From NCBI RefSeq assembly GCF_964204645.1, contig NC_134028.1, positions 21,054,153-21,118,152 of the forward strand: DNA of 64,000 nt, given 5' to 3'. A program made the translations under genes and the position numbers. Below, in pieces: positions 24,301 through 36,777 of this stretch. Each line of letters begins with the position of its first letter. Within the stretch, counting starts at the first letter, position 1. The DNA comes from Tubulanus polymorphus (Eukaryota; Nemertea; Palaeonemertea; Tubulaniformes; Tubulanidae). The notes beneath the pieces are model-generated. The model did not search any database, was not told the DNA's origin, and saw only the letters and a program-made list of their open reading frames with translations.

Positions 24301-27300
24301 GCTTGCTTCATTCAACCACACTTCAAAAACTTATTCATGGATTATAAAACCATCGTTTCAAGAGGTTTAAACGAACGACAGGCACTCAGACCTAGATTCT
24401 GCAGTAACATTATCTGAGACTTATCAAATTTCAGGAAAAATAAACTCACAAGCAGAAAATAAAGAATAAGAAATCGATAGAGAGAGAAAAAGAGAGAGAG
24501 AGAGAAAGAGGGAGGGAGAAAGATACATGAGTGAAATGATACCTTATTCCAGTCATCTATAGGCGTGCCCCAACCGCCAGACGTTGAGGGTGTCTTAGGC
24601 TTAGCACCAGAAGGATTCCATTGACCTCCCCAGCCACCTGTCTGCTGCTGAAAGGTAAAACAAGACCATCCAACCACTTATATTCACCACTACTCAAGTT
24701 CGAACAGTGCCGGTGTTCGTTTGTTAGTTATAATCACCGATTGCCACATTCATACTCATCAGTCCCTCAGCGTGAAGCCCATTTATACAACGTACACCAG
24801 GCCGCATTTTTTGTAACATGCTTCTAGTTGTAATCTAAAACGTGACTTCAGGTGTTACTGTATTCCACGCAGTCAATCCCCGATAATGCCACTCCCGCCT
24901 ACGGCCAGGTTTTCTCAATGTACATTTCTATACAAATACATCTTAACACACCCCATGATATACCGCCATTGTCTCTATACCGCCAAAATCGTTCTGCACC
25001 GATGTGGCCGGTAAATCAGGGTTCACTGTATATCTAACAGGCTATTGACTTAATATGCAGTCAGCTTCATAAACAACGACCCATTAGGCAAGGTTCAATG
25101 TCTCTATATTCCCGATATATTTATCAAAATTTACCGAATTCAGTGGATAACCGAATTGACCGGTAGTTCGACTGCGAGTATAATGCTCGGTGGCTGAAGG
25201 TGATATATGAAAGCCGAGTGATTAAAAACAAAACACCGACACTGTTCATATCAAACTATACTGAACTATATAATACATACAGTGAACACAGGCCATTCGT
25301 GAGAATTCAGTGTTTACATTATCAAGAAAATGACAAGTCGCTTTGAAAAATAAGAGGGTCCCATAAGAAGGTGAGGCCAAAGACCTACATCCCATGTTGA
25401 ATAATAGAAGGAAATATACATAAATCAATTATAATAAATCAATTTTCCTTGAAAGGAGGGGAAATAGTTGAATTGATAATGAATCGGCTGAATCTTGAGT
25501 ACACGTACGTCACGAATGGCCCCTGCTATCATCGAAGGAAATATACTGTTACGGTAGACTCGACTCAAGCTACATTGATCCGTTAACATGTCCGTCGAAA
25601 TTTCTGTCCCGTAGACGAATCGAACGACGCCCAATCACGTCGATATCGCTCTCTAACGCTTGAAGAGATCAGACCCGGGTAGAGCCTACTGTAACTACCG
25701 GTTTGAATAGTGCGAGAGAACGAGAGAGATGAAACATGCATACTACTTGAATCACCATAAATAATAACACACAATGTATCATAATCATTTAAATCAGCGT
25801 GCTGATCTAAGAATCTACGTTGTCTTATAAACTTTTGAATCAATCAGTGGTGGGTCCAGAGAGGTGCACCAAACCCCTTTAATCGGCACAATCTTGGAAT
25901 TGTTTAGAAAATGGTGAAATTGTGGACACATTTCATTACTAATTCCAACCAGGAAAGTGCTCAGAATGCCTCTAATTTTCAAAGTTTTCTGGGGGAGCAC
26001 ACCCAGACCCCACCCCATTATGAAAGTACTGACCCAAGTAAGAAGTGCCATCCCCTTGTCCGAAAAGCTAGATTCACCCCTGCAAATTGTCGCATTTTTG
26101 TACCAAAGGGTCTTTTAGAAAATTGAATAGGGTTTGATGATGATAAGACTGTTGTTGTAAAATGAACTTCTTCAACATATATATGAACATCAAAGATACA
26201 ACAATAATAAAGAAAGTATCATTTACCTGCTGACTAGAAGGAGGTCCGCCCCACATATTATCATCTCTGTTAACTGAATCTGCCCAGCCACCAGAGTCGC
26301 ACTTCATGGACGGTTGTTTACTATCCCAGCAATCATCGGGTTTACGCGGAGTTGGAGTGAGAGGAGTGTTCGGAGCACTGCCTCCGGAAGAGTTCCAACC
26401 CTGAGGGGGTTTCACCGACGAGCTCGTCGGATTACCCCAGAAAGCCGTGCCGTCGTCGACGGGAGTATTCGCTTTACCGACCGACGGGTCGTCTCCCCAG
26501 CCAGACGGTTTTACCACCACCTTATCCACGTCGGGGCCGCCCCAACCCATCGGTTTCACCGACGGAGAATCGCCCCATCCTCCTCCTCCACCACGCTGCG
26601 TCGCACCATTATTGCCATTATTTCCCCAGCTGCCAGTAGAACTAGTTTCACTCCATTGTCGTTGAGGTTGAGGGCGATGAGGAGGTTGCTCGCCCCAGCC
26701 TTGAGGTTTGTTTTGCGGCGGCGGCGGCGGATTCTCGTTCCAGCCGCCGGGCCGGACGGGAGCCCCAGTCGGTTCGCCCCAGACGGCCGTTCCTTTCTGG
26801 TTGGGATCCCACTGGTTATTATCGGGTCTGTCGCCGCTCCACGACGAGTTCACCTGAGACGCAGCCGCTCTTCCCGTGTCCCAGTTTCCCGGCGCCGGAC
26901 CGCCGCGCTGTTCTCCCCATGCCGAGGACCCGTCCCATTGATTACCAGGGTTTGGTTTCGGTTGAATCTGCTGCTGTTGCGGCGGCGGCGGTTGTTGATC
27001 GCCCCACGACCCGGAATTGCGGCCGTTATCGCCCCACGAGCCGGAGCCGCGGTTAGAAACACCGCCGTCCCATCCGGATGTAGATCCTCTTTGCGGAGCG
27101 CCCCATGAGGCCGCATTCGAATTTTGGCTAGCACTGTTTTGATAAACATTACCGGGAGTGCTTCCCCAGTTATTGGAATTTTTCTCCTGCGACGGCCCGT
27201 TCCATGTATTATTAACGGGAGGTCCGTTCCATGTATTGGAATCGGTATTGCTATCACCGGCATTGCCCGCGCCACCAAAACCTCCCTGAACGGAACCTCT

Positions 27301-30300
27301 GGAATCTGTATTCCAGTTGCCACCGCCACCACCGCTGCTGCCTTGTGACTGTTGGCTTTGTTTCTGGGCTTGCGCTTGTTGTTTCGAGCTTTCCCAAATC
27401 GCCGTGCCGTTGTTGACCGGTTGATTCCAGACGTTCGAGTTTTTCGCCTCAAGCTCGCGTCGCTTTGTCGTCGGCGAAACCTCGCAGTCCCACGAGCCGT
27501 CCTGACGGATCGGCTTCGCACCCCAGCCTCCGTTCTGGTTGATCACGCGGTTGATCTCTTCCTCGTGGGGATTCGGAGCCGGCGGAGCAGCAGTATTCTG
27601 ATTACCCGAATTCGATGACAAATTGAGGCCTTTGCCCGCTGCTTGCGCCCAGGATGTCGGTCGATTGGCAGGATTAGTAGACGGAGTAGTTGAACTACCC
27701 CATGTTGTGGTTGTAGAAGATACCGACTGCCCGGACTGGGAGGGCATGTGACCCCAACCACCCGAGGCAGCGGCCGGTGGTTGACTACTGACGTTATTAT
27801 TACTATTATTATGAGTAGCGCTGGATGCTGCAGTGCTGGAAGCGACTGGTTGTCCCCAAGCACTACTACCGGTCATGGTCGAGGTAGGGCCCGGACTCGG
27901 ATTACCCCAGCTGCTACCGCTGGATGCCGATGATTGTTTGACTGCACCGGGGTCGCCCCAGGCTGAACTGGCGCCCCATTGGTCGACGCCGTTGGAATTA
28001 TTATCGGGAGCGTTCTCCGATTCCGATTTATCTGATATGTTCCACGATGTATTCTGATTCACTTGCGGAGACGCGGCTCCTTTCTTCACAACTCCCGTAC
28101 CCAAGTTAAGTCCCTGCCAGAGTGCGGAGTTACCACCGCCGGCACCGGCGTGGTTCTTATCGCTATCCTGATGAGCACCTGTGGAATCTAGGTCGTTGCC
28201 GCCTCCGTTCGTTAAACTACCCCAGCCCTGCACGAGACTCGAGGTCAACGGGTTCATATCACTGCCCGAAGTTACGTTTCCTTGGTAACTTTGCATATTG
28301 AGTCCTTGGTTATTATAATGATTATTATCAATAGTAACACTGTTAGTTAACACAGCAGAAGTTGTCGGGTTGGTTGTCCAACCCGAGGAATTGGCTGAAG
28401 CTATAGGTGCGGTTGATCCCCAAGGGGAGTTAGTGTCCATCGTATGTTTAGCGCCCCGGATATTGGAAGCACTATGACCAGAATGTACTACGGCACTTGT
28501 TCCCCGTCCTGAATGGCTTGAGCTTAATATCACAGATTTTACTGATGAATTACTATCATCATCACCTAAGTCCGAGACGGTTGGCTCTGATTGGTTAATA
28601 TCACCGATAGAAGGCCACGCCTCTTTGTCTTTAGTATCGACAATGATTAAATTGTTGGTTGATCGTGCACAGTTTAAAACACCACCCGGTGGACTCGCCC
28701 ACGTTCCGATGTTCTGGTCACTTTTCGTTTGTTGGTGGGATGGATTGGCAGACTCTGAAAATATATCAAAAAAATGAACGTTTCAAAAAGCTGCGACGTC
28801 ATAAACCAGCCGGAATGGAGTTAGGGTTAGAGGTTGAATTACACACCAAACAATTCTCTATAAAACATTTGTATAATTATTCATTATCAGGACAAAAATC
28901 ACTCAATTTTGATTACGGCAAAACCTTATTCTATTAACGGAGCTATTAATTGTTGTCTTTGTTATTCATCAAAGTTGTTACTTGGAGAAATTTACGCGCA
29001 GGAAGTGTTCATTTATTCGTCAACTTCGACATGAAATACAAGACGTAATCATCGCACAGTGATCTACGTGACGCAGCGACACCGGGCTAAAAACATGCAG
29101 CAACTAAAAACATCAACAATATTTTTTCATTTCATCCGCCATGAAAAACTTGTTAATTTTTTAGATCGAAACTACCTCTCATGAACCGGGCGACAAGAAA
29201 CCGCAGCCTGGAACCACTCGATCCCCTTCACACAGTCACAAATTTCATCAGTTTCAATGTTCAGTTTTTATTGATGGAAGTGTGTGGTTATAAAATGTCT
29301 CAACTAGTCGCATCGTCAGGGCGTTAGTGAAGGAATTATTAAGTTAATTCTCAAATATCTATTATCCTAAACGCTCACCGACACGTGAAGCCTAGATGAC
29401 CAAATATAGTAGACTTTGAATCGGTCGATCACGATACGCGTGTCAAGCCAATAAGTGTAAAATCCCACAATAATAGAATGAATGACTAAAACGTTCATTC
29501 GAAATATAGAAATATTTCGGGCCGTTTTACCACCTTTCAAGTCGTTTCAACTGCCATTCTTCAGTCTAAAATCATTTTTTAATCATTCATTCTATTGTTG
29601 CAGGATTTTTGCAATATTCGAAATAATTATGCAACACTTTACGAATTGGATGTTACTCAAGTCGGACACATTGATACTGTCACAAATGATCCGAATTGAA
29701 CAGAGTCTACTGTATACACCAACGAAGAAACCGGTGTGAAGGGGTCAGTCGGAGGCTACAGATTACCACCGGCTTGTCGTAGAGCTTTTGATACGCAATT
29801 ATACGGTCGACCTTTAAACGGAAAGTTCGACAAATGCGAAACATCGATATAATGCCGATTAAAAACTAATCGAAAATCTCTTTATTTCTCAATAATAAAA
29901 GGAAGACGATAAAGCATTTGAGAAGTTAAAAAGCTCCTTTAAATATATCTATATATTGTATAGACTCTGCGATAACAACTGGTTTTTATGATTCGTTATA
30001 AAAGGTTAGATCGAAGCGGTCAAGCGAAAACAGTGACTTACATAAGTATTTAAAATAAACCGACACCATTATTTTGAGATATAAATGTTTAGTTCAACTA
30101 ATCGCATCGAAAGTGTCGCCCAAATGAATATCTGAGCGAGGCGGCGGCAGCAGCAGCAACAGCAGCAGTAATGACCAACACTCTCATCCCTCCCAACAAC
30201 AGTATTCATAACTAGGGACAAATTTCAAGGAGTGTATGCATCATTTCCATATCCCAGTAACTGTACTCCTAAATCAAGGACCGATTATCTCGATAAACCA

Positions 30301-33300
30301 TTTCATTTGGTGGAATCAGTGCGTATAATAACCGGGTTTAAAACCTGAACATTTTTTCGAATTGCCAATTTCTCAAAAATTCAAGGACTTTGCAAGCACT
30401 TTCGGGCATTTCACACGAATTCAAGGTTATTTAAGGACTAGTAGGGGCCCGGAGTAAGGGGGGTCGGTTAGAGGGAGAATTGAGAGTGCTGATTATGTAG
30501 TAGTAGTAGTAGTAATAGTAGTAGCAGTGTCAGTCAGTATTTGACATATAGGTGGAGCCAGCGTTCGTACCTTTCTGCATTTTATCGGTAGTTCGTAGAC
30601 TGTCGTGATCGATGGATCCAGCAGGGACTGAGAGCATGTCGGACTCACGTCGGTTCCCCTCGCTGAATACCGCCGCAGTACAACCCTGCAATAACAGGGG
30701 GGCCGTAATACAATACATAATCCGACTTGACGGGAAGGAGGGGGCAACACCCGCACGACAATTAGTAGAACCATTACGATAACGGGGTGACCACTTATAC
30801 CTCCTCGAACAATAACCACACTAAAACATGGTTAACGGATGATAAGATAGAATCCAACTATGCACAAATTAGAAGAATTTTAAAATCTCAACCTAGAGAT
30901 CATCGATGATCTCTAGCGTGAAATCGAAACATCGTCTTTTAGATTTTTTGAATAAATAAATTCTCGATTTTTTGATTTGCGCATAGTGGGTTTTCAAGGT
31001 CAGTGGTCACCCCAATGCGTTCCTTACTTCCGCCCAATGCGTTCCTTACTTCCATGAATCAATCTCACTATATATAATCTACAGCACTAAGAACATCACT
31101 GTTCCAACGTACGAATACTATCATTGCCACAGTCACCAGGGGTTGGTACAATTTCGACGATTTTTTCCAACGAAACAACGAGTGTACGTTCAGAATCACA
31201 TACCACCATCCAACTCGGACATCGCTTTCAAGTCGGACACATTATCTCCGACAGTTTTAAATTGAAACCGCGGGAGTCAACTGATTTTTTCTTTCTTCAT
31301 AGCAACGATTAAGTACAATTTCGTCTAAAGAGGCCTAAAATAATAGCTCTCATGCAATGCCGCATCATTGGATGATGACAGCGACTAAACATATAAATAT
31401 TCAATCTATAGACATTGAAAGGAATTGTGATTTTTGTCCTGATTACCGGGGCCGGAGTTGAAAAGGGTACATTTAACTATTCGTGACTTCGTGAAAAGAA
31501 AGGTCTTACTTTGTCTTGACCTGCTGAATCAATGACCTCGAAATTCTTGTTGACTCTGAAATTAAAATAGATACGAAACCAATTAACAATCTATCACAGA
31601 TCCGCTGTACAAGAACTTAGTTAAAACTACTTTTGAAAGATGGCAGCACTGTGAACTCGTGATGGTATCTTAAGACTACCACAACGGTGGGAAACGCTGC
31701 CCTAATGGACCACCCGGCGAACAGCATAGTCGTTGTGATATAATTACAATTTATCTGCTGAATGAAGTTAATAAGATTTAAATAAAACTTACATGTCTTC
31801 AACAGATGATAAGTATTTTCGTTCTTTATTCTTACGTTCTGCCTGAAAAAAGCAAACATACAACATTGACGTATTTCTTAGATTCTGAAGTCAGTGAAAC
31901 ATTTTCAGTAGTCCTACCACTGACTGATATAAAGGCACCATTTACTTGAGTTAGATTTTGGGATTTCCAGCAATAGTTAGATTCAACTATTTTCCGGGAT
32001 TGTTAACAGTTTAGATTCTAGCATTTTCTGGGGGTTGTTAACAGTAAGATTCTACCATTTCCCGGGAATGTTTACAGAATGATATCTATCACAATATATT
32101 TACCTTTCCCCGCCTCTTCTGTTCAGCGGCTTTTTGTTTCTTTGTCTTTGGCTGAAAAACAACAAAACTCCTTTATCGATTGCAGCGAGCGATGATTAAG
32201 ATTTAAGACCAGTTGAAACTGCACTCGGTCAAACTGAGACTGACTGAAGATTGACTACCGTCGGCGACGTTACCTTAGACACAGGTAGGTAGCAAGATTT
32301 GATCGATTTAATTTCCGCGGTCTTAGAATCGCCCAGTTTAATAGTAGTAGATTCTTTATCCTCCGATGTCTCACACTAAAGAGCAAAAAAAAAAGTTAAT
32401 ACATTAAAGGACGATCAAGTCATTTAACGATAGGTATTTCCAGTCCGTTTAAAATGTGCGAGGTTAGGATTCAGGTAACGAGTACAGTCGACAGCGCTTG
32501 CCTCGTATCTCGTAGGACCAATTAATTCTCTCCGAGGTAGAATTCCCGGGCAGTCGGGATGACTCGTTATCACGAGAATTGGAGTAAAGAAAATATGTAA
32601 TGTCAGGCAGGGCATATGATAACGAGAGGCAATAGACTGTGTGTATGCCAGAGTAAATGGACAAGGGATTAGGACTAGTTTAACCCTTTCCGTGCGTCGA
32701 CACCGCAGTGCGGTGTATAAATCGGTGATGGATTTTGCTAGTACACCGCACTGCGGTGTATTGATGTTATTAGTAATTTGTTTTTATCTCTATTGAAAGA
32801 TGGCAGCACCTGTCACACATAGTGAAATATTAGTAACTAACGAACTATAGTGGTATTCCCGTTATTCAAAACAGTTGAGTGGAATTTTTCAAAATTTTCA
32901 AATTATCTCCAGCACTAGGCCTATAGGGTATTGATTAGTCAGCACTGAAAGGGTTAAGCCAATTTTGACGTGTCCTTATTTCTCGCATAATCTATCGCTA
33001 CGATGACTGTTGTTTATTTTCATACTGTTTCGTATCATATTGTATAATTACAGAATCTTTGTATCGATCTATTATGCAAAATAAACGATAACTTTAACTC
33101 CACGGTAAACTGAGTCCGGGGGCACGTAGCAATCCGAGTACAGAGCAGTGATAATCAGAGACAATAGACTTCTGGGGCACGTAATTATCAGAGGCAACTG
33201 ACTCCAAGATATAGAATCTATTGTTCGGTCATAAATCGAGAGGTTTGACTATATAAGGGTTAACATATCACATGCCCTGTGTGGCGCTTAGCGGGTTTAA

Positions 33301-35168
33301 AAAAAAATAAATAAAAAAAATATATAACAGTCACATACCGTCACAGATGAATGCGTTTCTCCTGTGTCATTCTCATCATCATCTTCTATGTACATGTCAT
33401 CGACCTGAGCATGAACACCTTTAAAACAACCACAACATCGTTCAAAATCGAATTCCCGAGGGACCAGCAATTCGAGGAACCGGCAGAACACCGTCGGATA
33501 TCGTCACCGAGATATCCGACGAACCCTGTCGAAATTAGCTTGTTTTCAAGTAACTCTGATCTCAGCGTTCGGTCTTCCAATCCGTAAATTATGCAAATCA
33601 CACATCGAAATAACCTCTTGATTAGTTCTTTAGAATGCATATGTTTCATATACATCATGCACAGAATTTTGAGAAATTATTCAAAATGAGTTTAAGAAGA
33701 AATCCAGCGTCGACGCCAAACTGAACAATAGCGAAACAACGGATAATGATGGAATTTCGCTTGCCACAGTAGCCATGTCAGTCAGTACCCCATTGCTCTC
33801 ATTTTCAGTTTTTTAACGGAAATCAGCGAAATTTGGGATGAAATCATTAGCCAATTTAATCGCTTAAAATCAATAGTGGACTCCTCACTACTAAGGTAGT
33901 ACTGCTGTTATCAGTGTATTAAAATCATATCAAAATTTACTTTGAAAAACTTCTGATCGTTTAACTACTCAGAGAACTATTTGCAGTCCCAATGAAACTG
34001 AGAAAGTCGGAGGTTAATATATTTAATTTGTAACAATTTATCTAAAAAAAAAATCTTACCTACATGAATGTTTGTGGGAAATGCATAAAGGCTGAGATCT
34101 GAATAAGATGAAAAAAGAACATTCGTTAAAATTCATTGCAACACATCGCGACACATTTCAGACAGCGCAGCATTTTAAACACAAAACAAAAATCGGCATT
34201 TTCAGACTTACCTCAGTTACTGAATAGCACATCTTAAAAAATTATAAAATCTGAAAAGAAAAAACAGAAAATAAGTAAATCATAGTAATCATCCCAGCTG
34301 GAAACTCAACCAATCAAATGACACCACTTCAAGACACAGTTTAGGGTTAACAAACTTATTTTTAAGTTGTGTAAACTCACATCAAGCTCTGCCCCCCACC
34401 CCCTGGAGTTCAGGTTGATGAAAAAATTTAAGTTCAAAACTGTTAAAATCAATGAAAACCTTACCAACCAAATATTGTATTTTAACTTTCCCGCATAACT
34501 AGTACCCAAAGTGGCAAAGATAGAATTACTTCCAGACATCAAAACGTAAAGTTCTTAATAATTAGCGATGAAAATGATTCCAATTTTGCCTGGACTCGAC
34601 CAGGCCACAAATGATAAAAACATCATAAATTCCAAGTACTTTCAAAACTAACCAGCCGGTAACAAAATAAGCTGAAACACTGATAAAACAGAGCGAACAA
34701 TTGGGACCACAATTGATAATACTCGTTCATAGACTAGATACTTGAAGCCTTTGCTCTAAAATTTGAACAAAAATGGCTGCCCCGCGAGAAAAACTTGACT
34801 TTTTTACTGAGATTTTCTTAGTTTTAGTCCTAACTTAAGAAGTCATCGCTAACCCTTATTTAAACAACACTGATCCGGAACAAGAATCGAGCTTTCAAAC
34901 TACCGAAATAACGTTGAAAATAACCAGTAATTCATAAGAGAAACTGCTTCATAATCAGATATCGAACTCATTACATGGCGGCCATTTTGATTCCACATAC
35001 AACAACTACAACCCTGGAAAACTGAGCAAAAACTGGACTGGTTTTCAGGCGAATAAATCCATCTCCACTACGCTGAATACTCCTTATTTATATCCATCCG
35101 TTAGATAAAATCCCGTAGAATAGCCGCACAGCATCGGAACGATATTTACCTTTCGATAAACGAGTCAT
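17876..35168 (-). CDS. TNRC6: TNRC6/GW182, microRNA-silencing scaffold (16 coding exons)
   Basis: GW182 proteins bind Argonaute through tryptophans and recruit poly(A)-binding protein and the CCR4-NOT and PAN2-PAN3 deadenylases, in cytoplasmic P-bodies. Coding exons in transcription order: 35168-35150, 34098-34060, 33418-33339, 32375-32274, 32151-32104, 31842-31793, 31555-31510, 30685-30571, 28754-26227, 24647-24543, 23293-23150, 21882-21751, 21561-21504, 20911-19169, 19070-19009, 18325-17876. All have GT-AG borders and matching phases, 5721 bases, 1906 residues. Domains: basic N-terminus (about 80-115), GW/WG-rich Argonaute-binding region (about 170-1045), UBA-like (about 1120-1160), Q-rich (about 1190-1400), PAM2-like PEFVPGKPWQG (1603-1613), RRM (about 1743-1822), C-terminus ending LLGGESM. 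Length is close to human TNRC6A (about 1960). The first exon and ATG are the least certain; the body is secure. Confidence 0.95.
19169..20911 (-). other. TNRC6: TNRC6 exon with Q-rich region and PAM2
   Basis: A 1743-base exon, phase 1 at both ends. It starts with the end of the UBA-like region (ADLITGASAEKELELDPSRR), then a glutamine-rich stretch with a run of nine Q (CTG repeat on plus, about 20550-20575), then RLNQWKLPSPEKD, a serine-rich stretch, and the PAM2-like motif at 19571-19539. The PAM2 motif binds the MLLE domain of cytoplasmic poly(A)-binding protein. The exon ends at a CCG-gtaagc donor. Confidence 0.95.
21088..21370. mobile_element. piggyBac-like MITE, copy 1 (TNRC6 intron)
   Basis: Bounded by TTAA on both sides, with terminal inverted repeats CCCTTTCAG/CTGAAAGGG. 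TTAA target sites with CCC termini are the hallmark of piggyBac elements. The interior has paired motifs of the ACACCGC-GCGGTGT type near both ends and no ORF. It is about 283 bp including the TTAA sites and shares the words 'tttcactatgttt' and 'ggtgctgccat' with copies 2 and 3. Confidence 0.85.
21504..21882 (-). other. TNRC6: TNRC6 UBA-like domain exons
   Basis: Two exons (21882-21751, 132 bases; 21561-21504, 58 bases) encode KLLQQLMDMGFK followed by KEDAQNALIVHDMNLENAIA, the helix-MGF-helix pattern of a ubiquitin-associated domain. The domain finishes in the next exon. The intron between them falls directly after MGFK. Confidence 0.9.
24000..24125. repeat. Dispersed repeat pair, copy 1 (TNRC6 intron)
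   Basis: Shares 'gccaggttttctc', 'acaaatac' and 'ccgccaaaatc.ttctgcacc' in the same order with 24880-25005, about 875 bases away. Unclassified; probably an old transposon fragment. Confidence 0.6.
24866..25030. repeat. Dispersed repeat pair, copy 2 (TNRC6 intron)
   Basis: Second copy of the repeat at 24000-24125. It lies in the same large intron group, upstream of the exon at 24647-24543. Confidence 0.6.
25845..26082. mobile_element. hAT-like MITE relic (TNRC6 intron)
   Basis: The left end cagtggtgggtccag and the right end ctagattcacccctg form imperfect inverted termini of the CAGGGGTGG/CCACCCCTG type common in hAT non-autonomous elements. The interior is non-coding. No exact 8-bp target duplication was seen. 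Confidence 0.55.
26227..28754 (-). other. TNRC6: TNRC6 giant GW-repeat exon
   Basis: A single exon of 2528 bases encoding about 842 residues with roughly 27 GW or WG dipeptides in S/N/G/Q-rich sequence (for example SGWGDD, GSWGDN, QGWGEQ). This is the Argonaute-binding region. It begins ESANPSHQQTKSDQNIGTWA at the acceptor ttttcag and ends GGPPSSQQ before gtaaat. In-frame sequence extends about 220 bases upstream of the first ATG-like codon. The next exon (24647-24543) adds two more GGWG motifs. Confidence 0.95.
29458..29610. repeat. Short inverted-repeat element (TNRC6 intron)
   Basis: The 'aataatagaatgaatga' arm at about 29468-29484 is mirrored by 'tcattcattctattgtt' at about 29584-29600. 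About 100 bases lie between the arms and no ORF is present. Possibly a small MITE. Confidence 0.5.
32680..32957. mobile_element. piggyBac-like MITE, copy 2 (TNRC6 intron, inverted)
   Basis: TTAA-CCCTTTC on the left and GAAAGGG-TTAA on the right. It runs in the opposite direction to copies 1 and 3. Two nearly perfect subterminal palindromes are visible: acaccgcagtgcggtgt and acaccgcactgcggtgt. It lies in the intron between the exons at 33339-33418 and 32274-32375. Confidence 0.85.
34212..34250 (-). other. TNRC6: Candidate unused or poison exon in TNRC6 5' part
   Basis: A 39-base stretch between a strong acceptor (cttttcag) and a strong donor (gtaagt), sitting between coding exons 1 and 2. Inserted in the reading frame it would give a stop codon (TAA) after five codons. 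If used, it would either lie in a 5' UTR isoform or lead to a truncated product. Confidence 0.35.
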
Positions 35169-35201
35169 TTTCTATAATACAAATTCGTTATATATAAAGT
35201 T
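35169..35201 (-). promoter_or_regulatory. TNRC6: Region just upstream of proposed TNRC6 start codon
   Basis: An acceptor-like tattatag lies three bases before AAAATG, and a TATATATAA box lies about 29 bases upstream of the ATG. If the acceptor is used, the first coding exon is a 22-base micro-exon and the promoter lies further upstream. If the TATA-like box were a promoter, the 5' UTR would be nearly absent, so I favour the acceptor. Confidence 0.35.
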
Positions 35202-35212
35202 CTGTTCATCTC

Positions 35213-35270
35213 CTGTACAAGCACCAGCTATATAATTCAAACCGGGGGACCGTCTCGAAATGTGATCACA
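35213..35270. repeat. Direct repeat, copy 1
   Basis: 'tcctgtacaagcaccagcta' and the following 'gggaccgtctcg' recur at 35778-35838 with small changes. Confidence 0.55.
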
Positions 35271-35429
35271 CTGGAATGTATAACCCATCTAGACTGGCTA
35301 TTTATTATTAAATTAAACCCTTAGAGAAACAAATAATCCAGTCTGTTACCACTTCAGACAATGTTTATAAGATTATTCATTTCCTGCTAAAATATATTTA
35401 ATTCATACAGATCAGGCAATCTTACATTC

Positions 35430-35645
35430 ATAACGCTTATGTTAATTCCCCGATTCCTAAACTACAAATGTATGAATTTTGTTCCCGTTTTTTCCTATAT
35501 TCATTCCATATGCTAGTACCAGCACAGCCCAATGCAGCATTTGGACCAGGTCGGGCCTGCCCATTAATCATATGTGAAACATGTTTTGCAAATTTTGCAT
35601 TCTATATTTAATTCTATGCAAATAAATATTATTGTATTGTATTAC
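35430..35645 (+). mobile_element. LINE-like 3' tail
   Basis: Ends in 'aataaatattattgtattgt' followed by another attgtatt unit, a short tandem tail typical of 3' ends of CR1/RTE-type LINEs. No intact reading frame precedes it. The direct repeat copies at 35213-35270 and 35778-35838 lie on either side of it. Confidence 0.5.
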
Positions 35646-36701
35646 AAAATCCACACATATCAGCGGCTCACGCGCAACGCGAACAACCGTTTTCAAATCG
35701 GATTAGAATAACTTATTAGTTTCCTCCTAATGATGAACTAATGGTAGACGTGTTGTACAAGTGGAGACGGTCCCCAACTCCTGTACACAAGCACCAGCTA
35801 TATTATTCAAAACTGGGGACTGTCTCGCAATCTGAGCAGTGCAGAATACAAGCACATCCCTGTGCGTGCTGATAACACGATGCAAATCGTTTCAAATAGC
35901 GATTAGAATAACGAATAGCTTCCCAAATAATGAAACGATGCTTTGTCTGCACGATTTCAATTTTGTGTCTATGATTTTTGCGGACTAGCTTCTGAAGTGC
36001 GCACGCATGGAGACGGCCCCTCGCTTTGGGTCGTATTATAATAACAATGCTTATACCGCTATATAGTCTGTTCTACAATAATTGAAGATTATTTCTCAAA
36101 TAGATATAGAAATACAACACTACTGGGCGGTATTACAAATCGACAATTCAGATGAATTAGATCGTAACTGAAATGAAACCCAATCCAGTTGATAATTTAC
36201 ATCAAACGTATGAGGTTTTAAGTTAAATTCCACTATTTTTTTTTCTAATTCACAGCTGTAGTTGAAAAGTACTCGTAAAATTGAATGCACTATAAAATTG
36301 TTTGCAGTTGAAATACAGATCCCAGCAGTAGAAATGGTACCGTTGCAGACAGTGCTAACCCAACACTTCACAAAATATCAAAACAAAAACTAATTTGAAA
36401 AGAGGTTCCACATTGAAATTCGAATTTTGTAGAACAATCTTTAATTGAACTATAGGTGGTGCTCAAATACAGATTTAATAAGGCCTATCAGAACAGATAT
36501 TCTAGCTGTTTTTCGTTTTAATTACCAAAATTGAGCGAGGAACTCATTCGTAAAAAATTAATGTTCGTCGAAAGATACGACCAGGCTCGTGAATAACACT
36601 TTGCACGAAAATCTGTGTCGAAATAACCAAACCATTATTTTTCGAACATAAATATCTCATCTATGAAACATATCTTATTTCACCTCGCACAGATAAAATA
36701 C

Positions 36702-36705
<4 letters not shown>
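35646..36705. other. Upstream/intronic, no gene seen
   Basis: Contains the second copy of the 35.2-kb repeat at 35778-35838. Otherwise AT-rich without supported features. Confidence 0.5.

Positions 36706-36776
<71 letters not shown>
36706..36776. repeat. (AT)n microsatellite, 71 bp
   Basis: Uninterrupted AT dinucleotides. Confidence 0.97.

Positions 36777-36777
<1 letters not shown>

Noticed and set aside
26314-27618. Long plus-strand and other-frame ORFs over the GW exon (264, 223 and 88 codons)
   Set aside because: Shadows of the TNRC6 frame, which alone has GW motifs and fitting splice sites.
33405-33418. Alternative acceptor ctcag for the TNRC6 exon at 33339
   Set aside because: Gives the wrong phase with the upstream exons; the acceptor at 33419-33420 fits.
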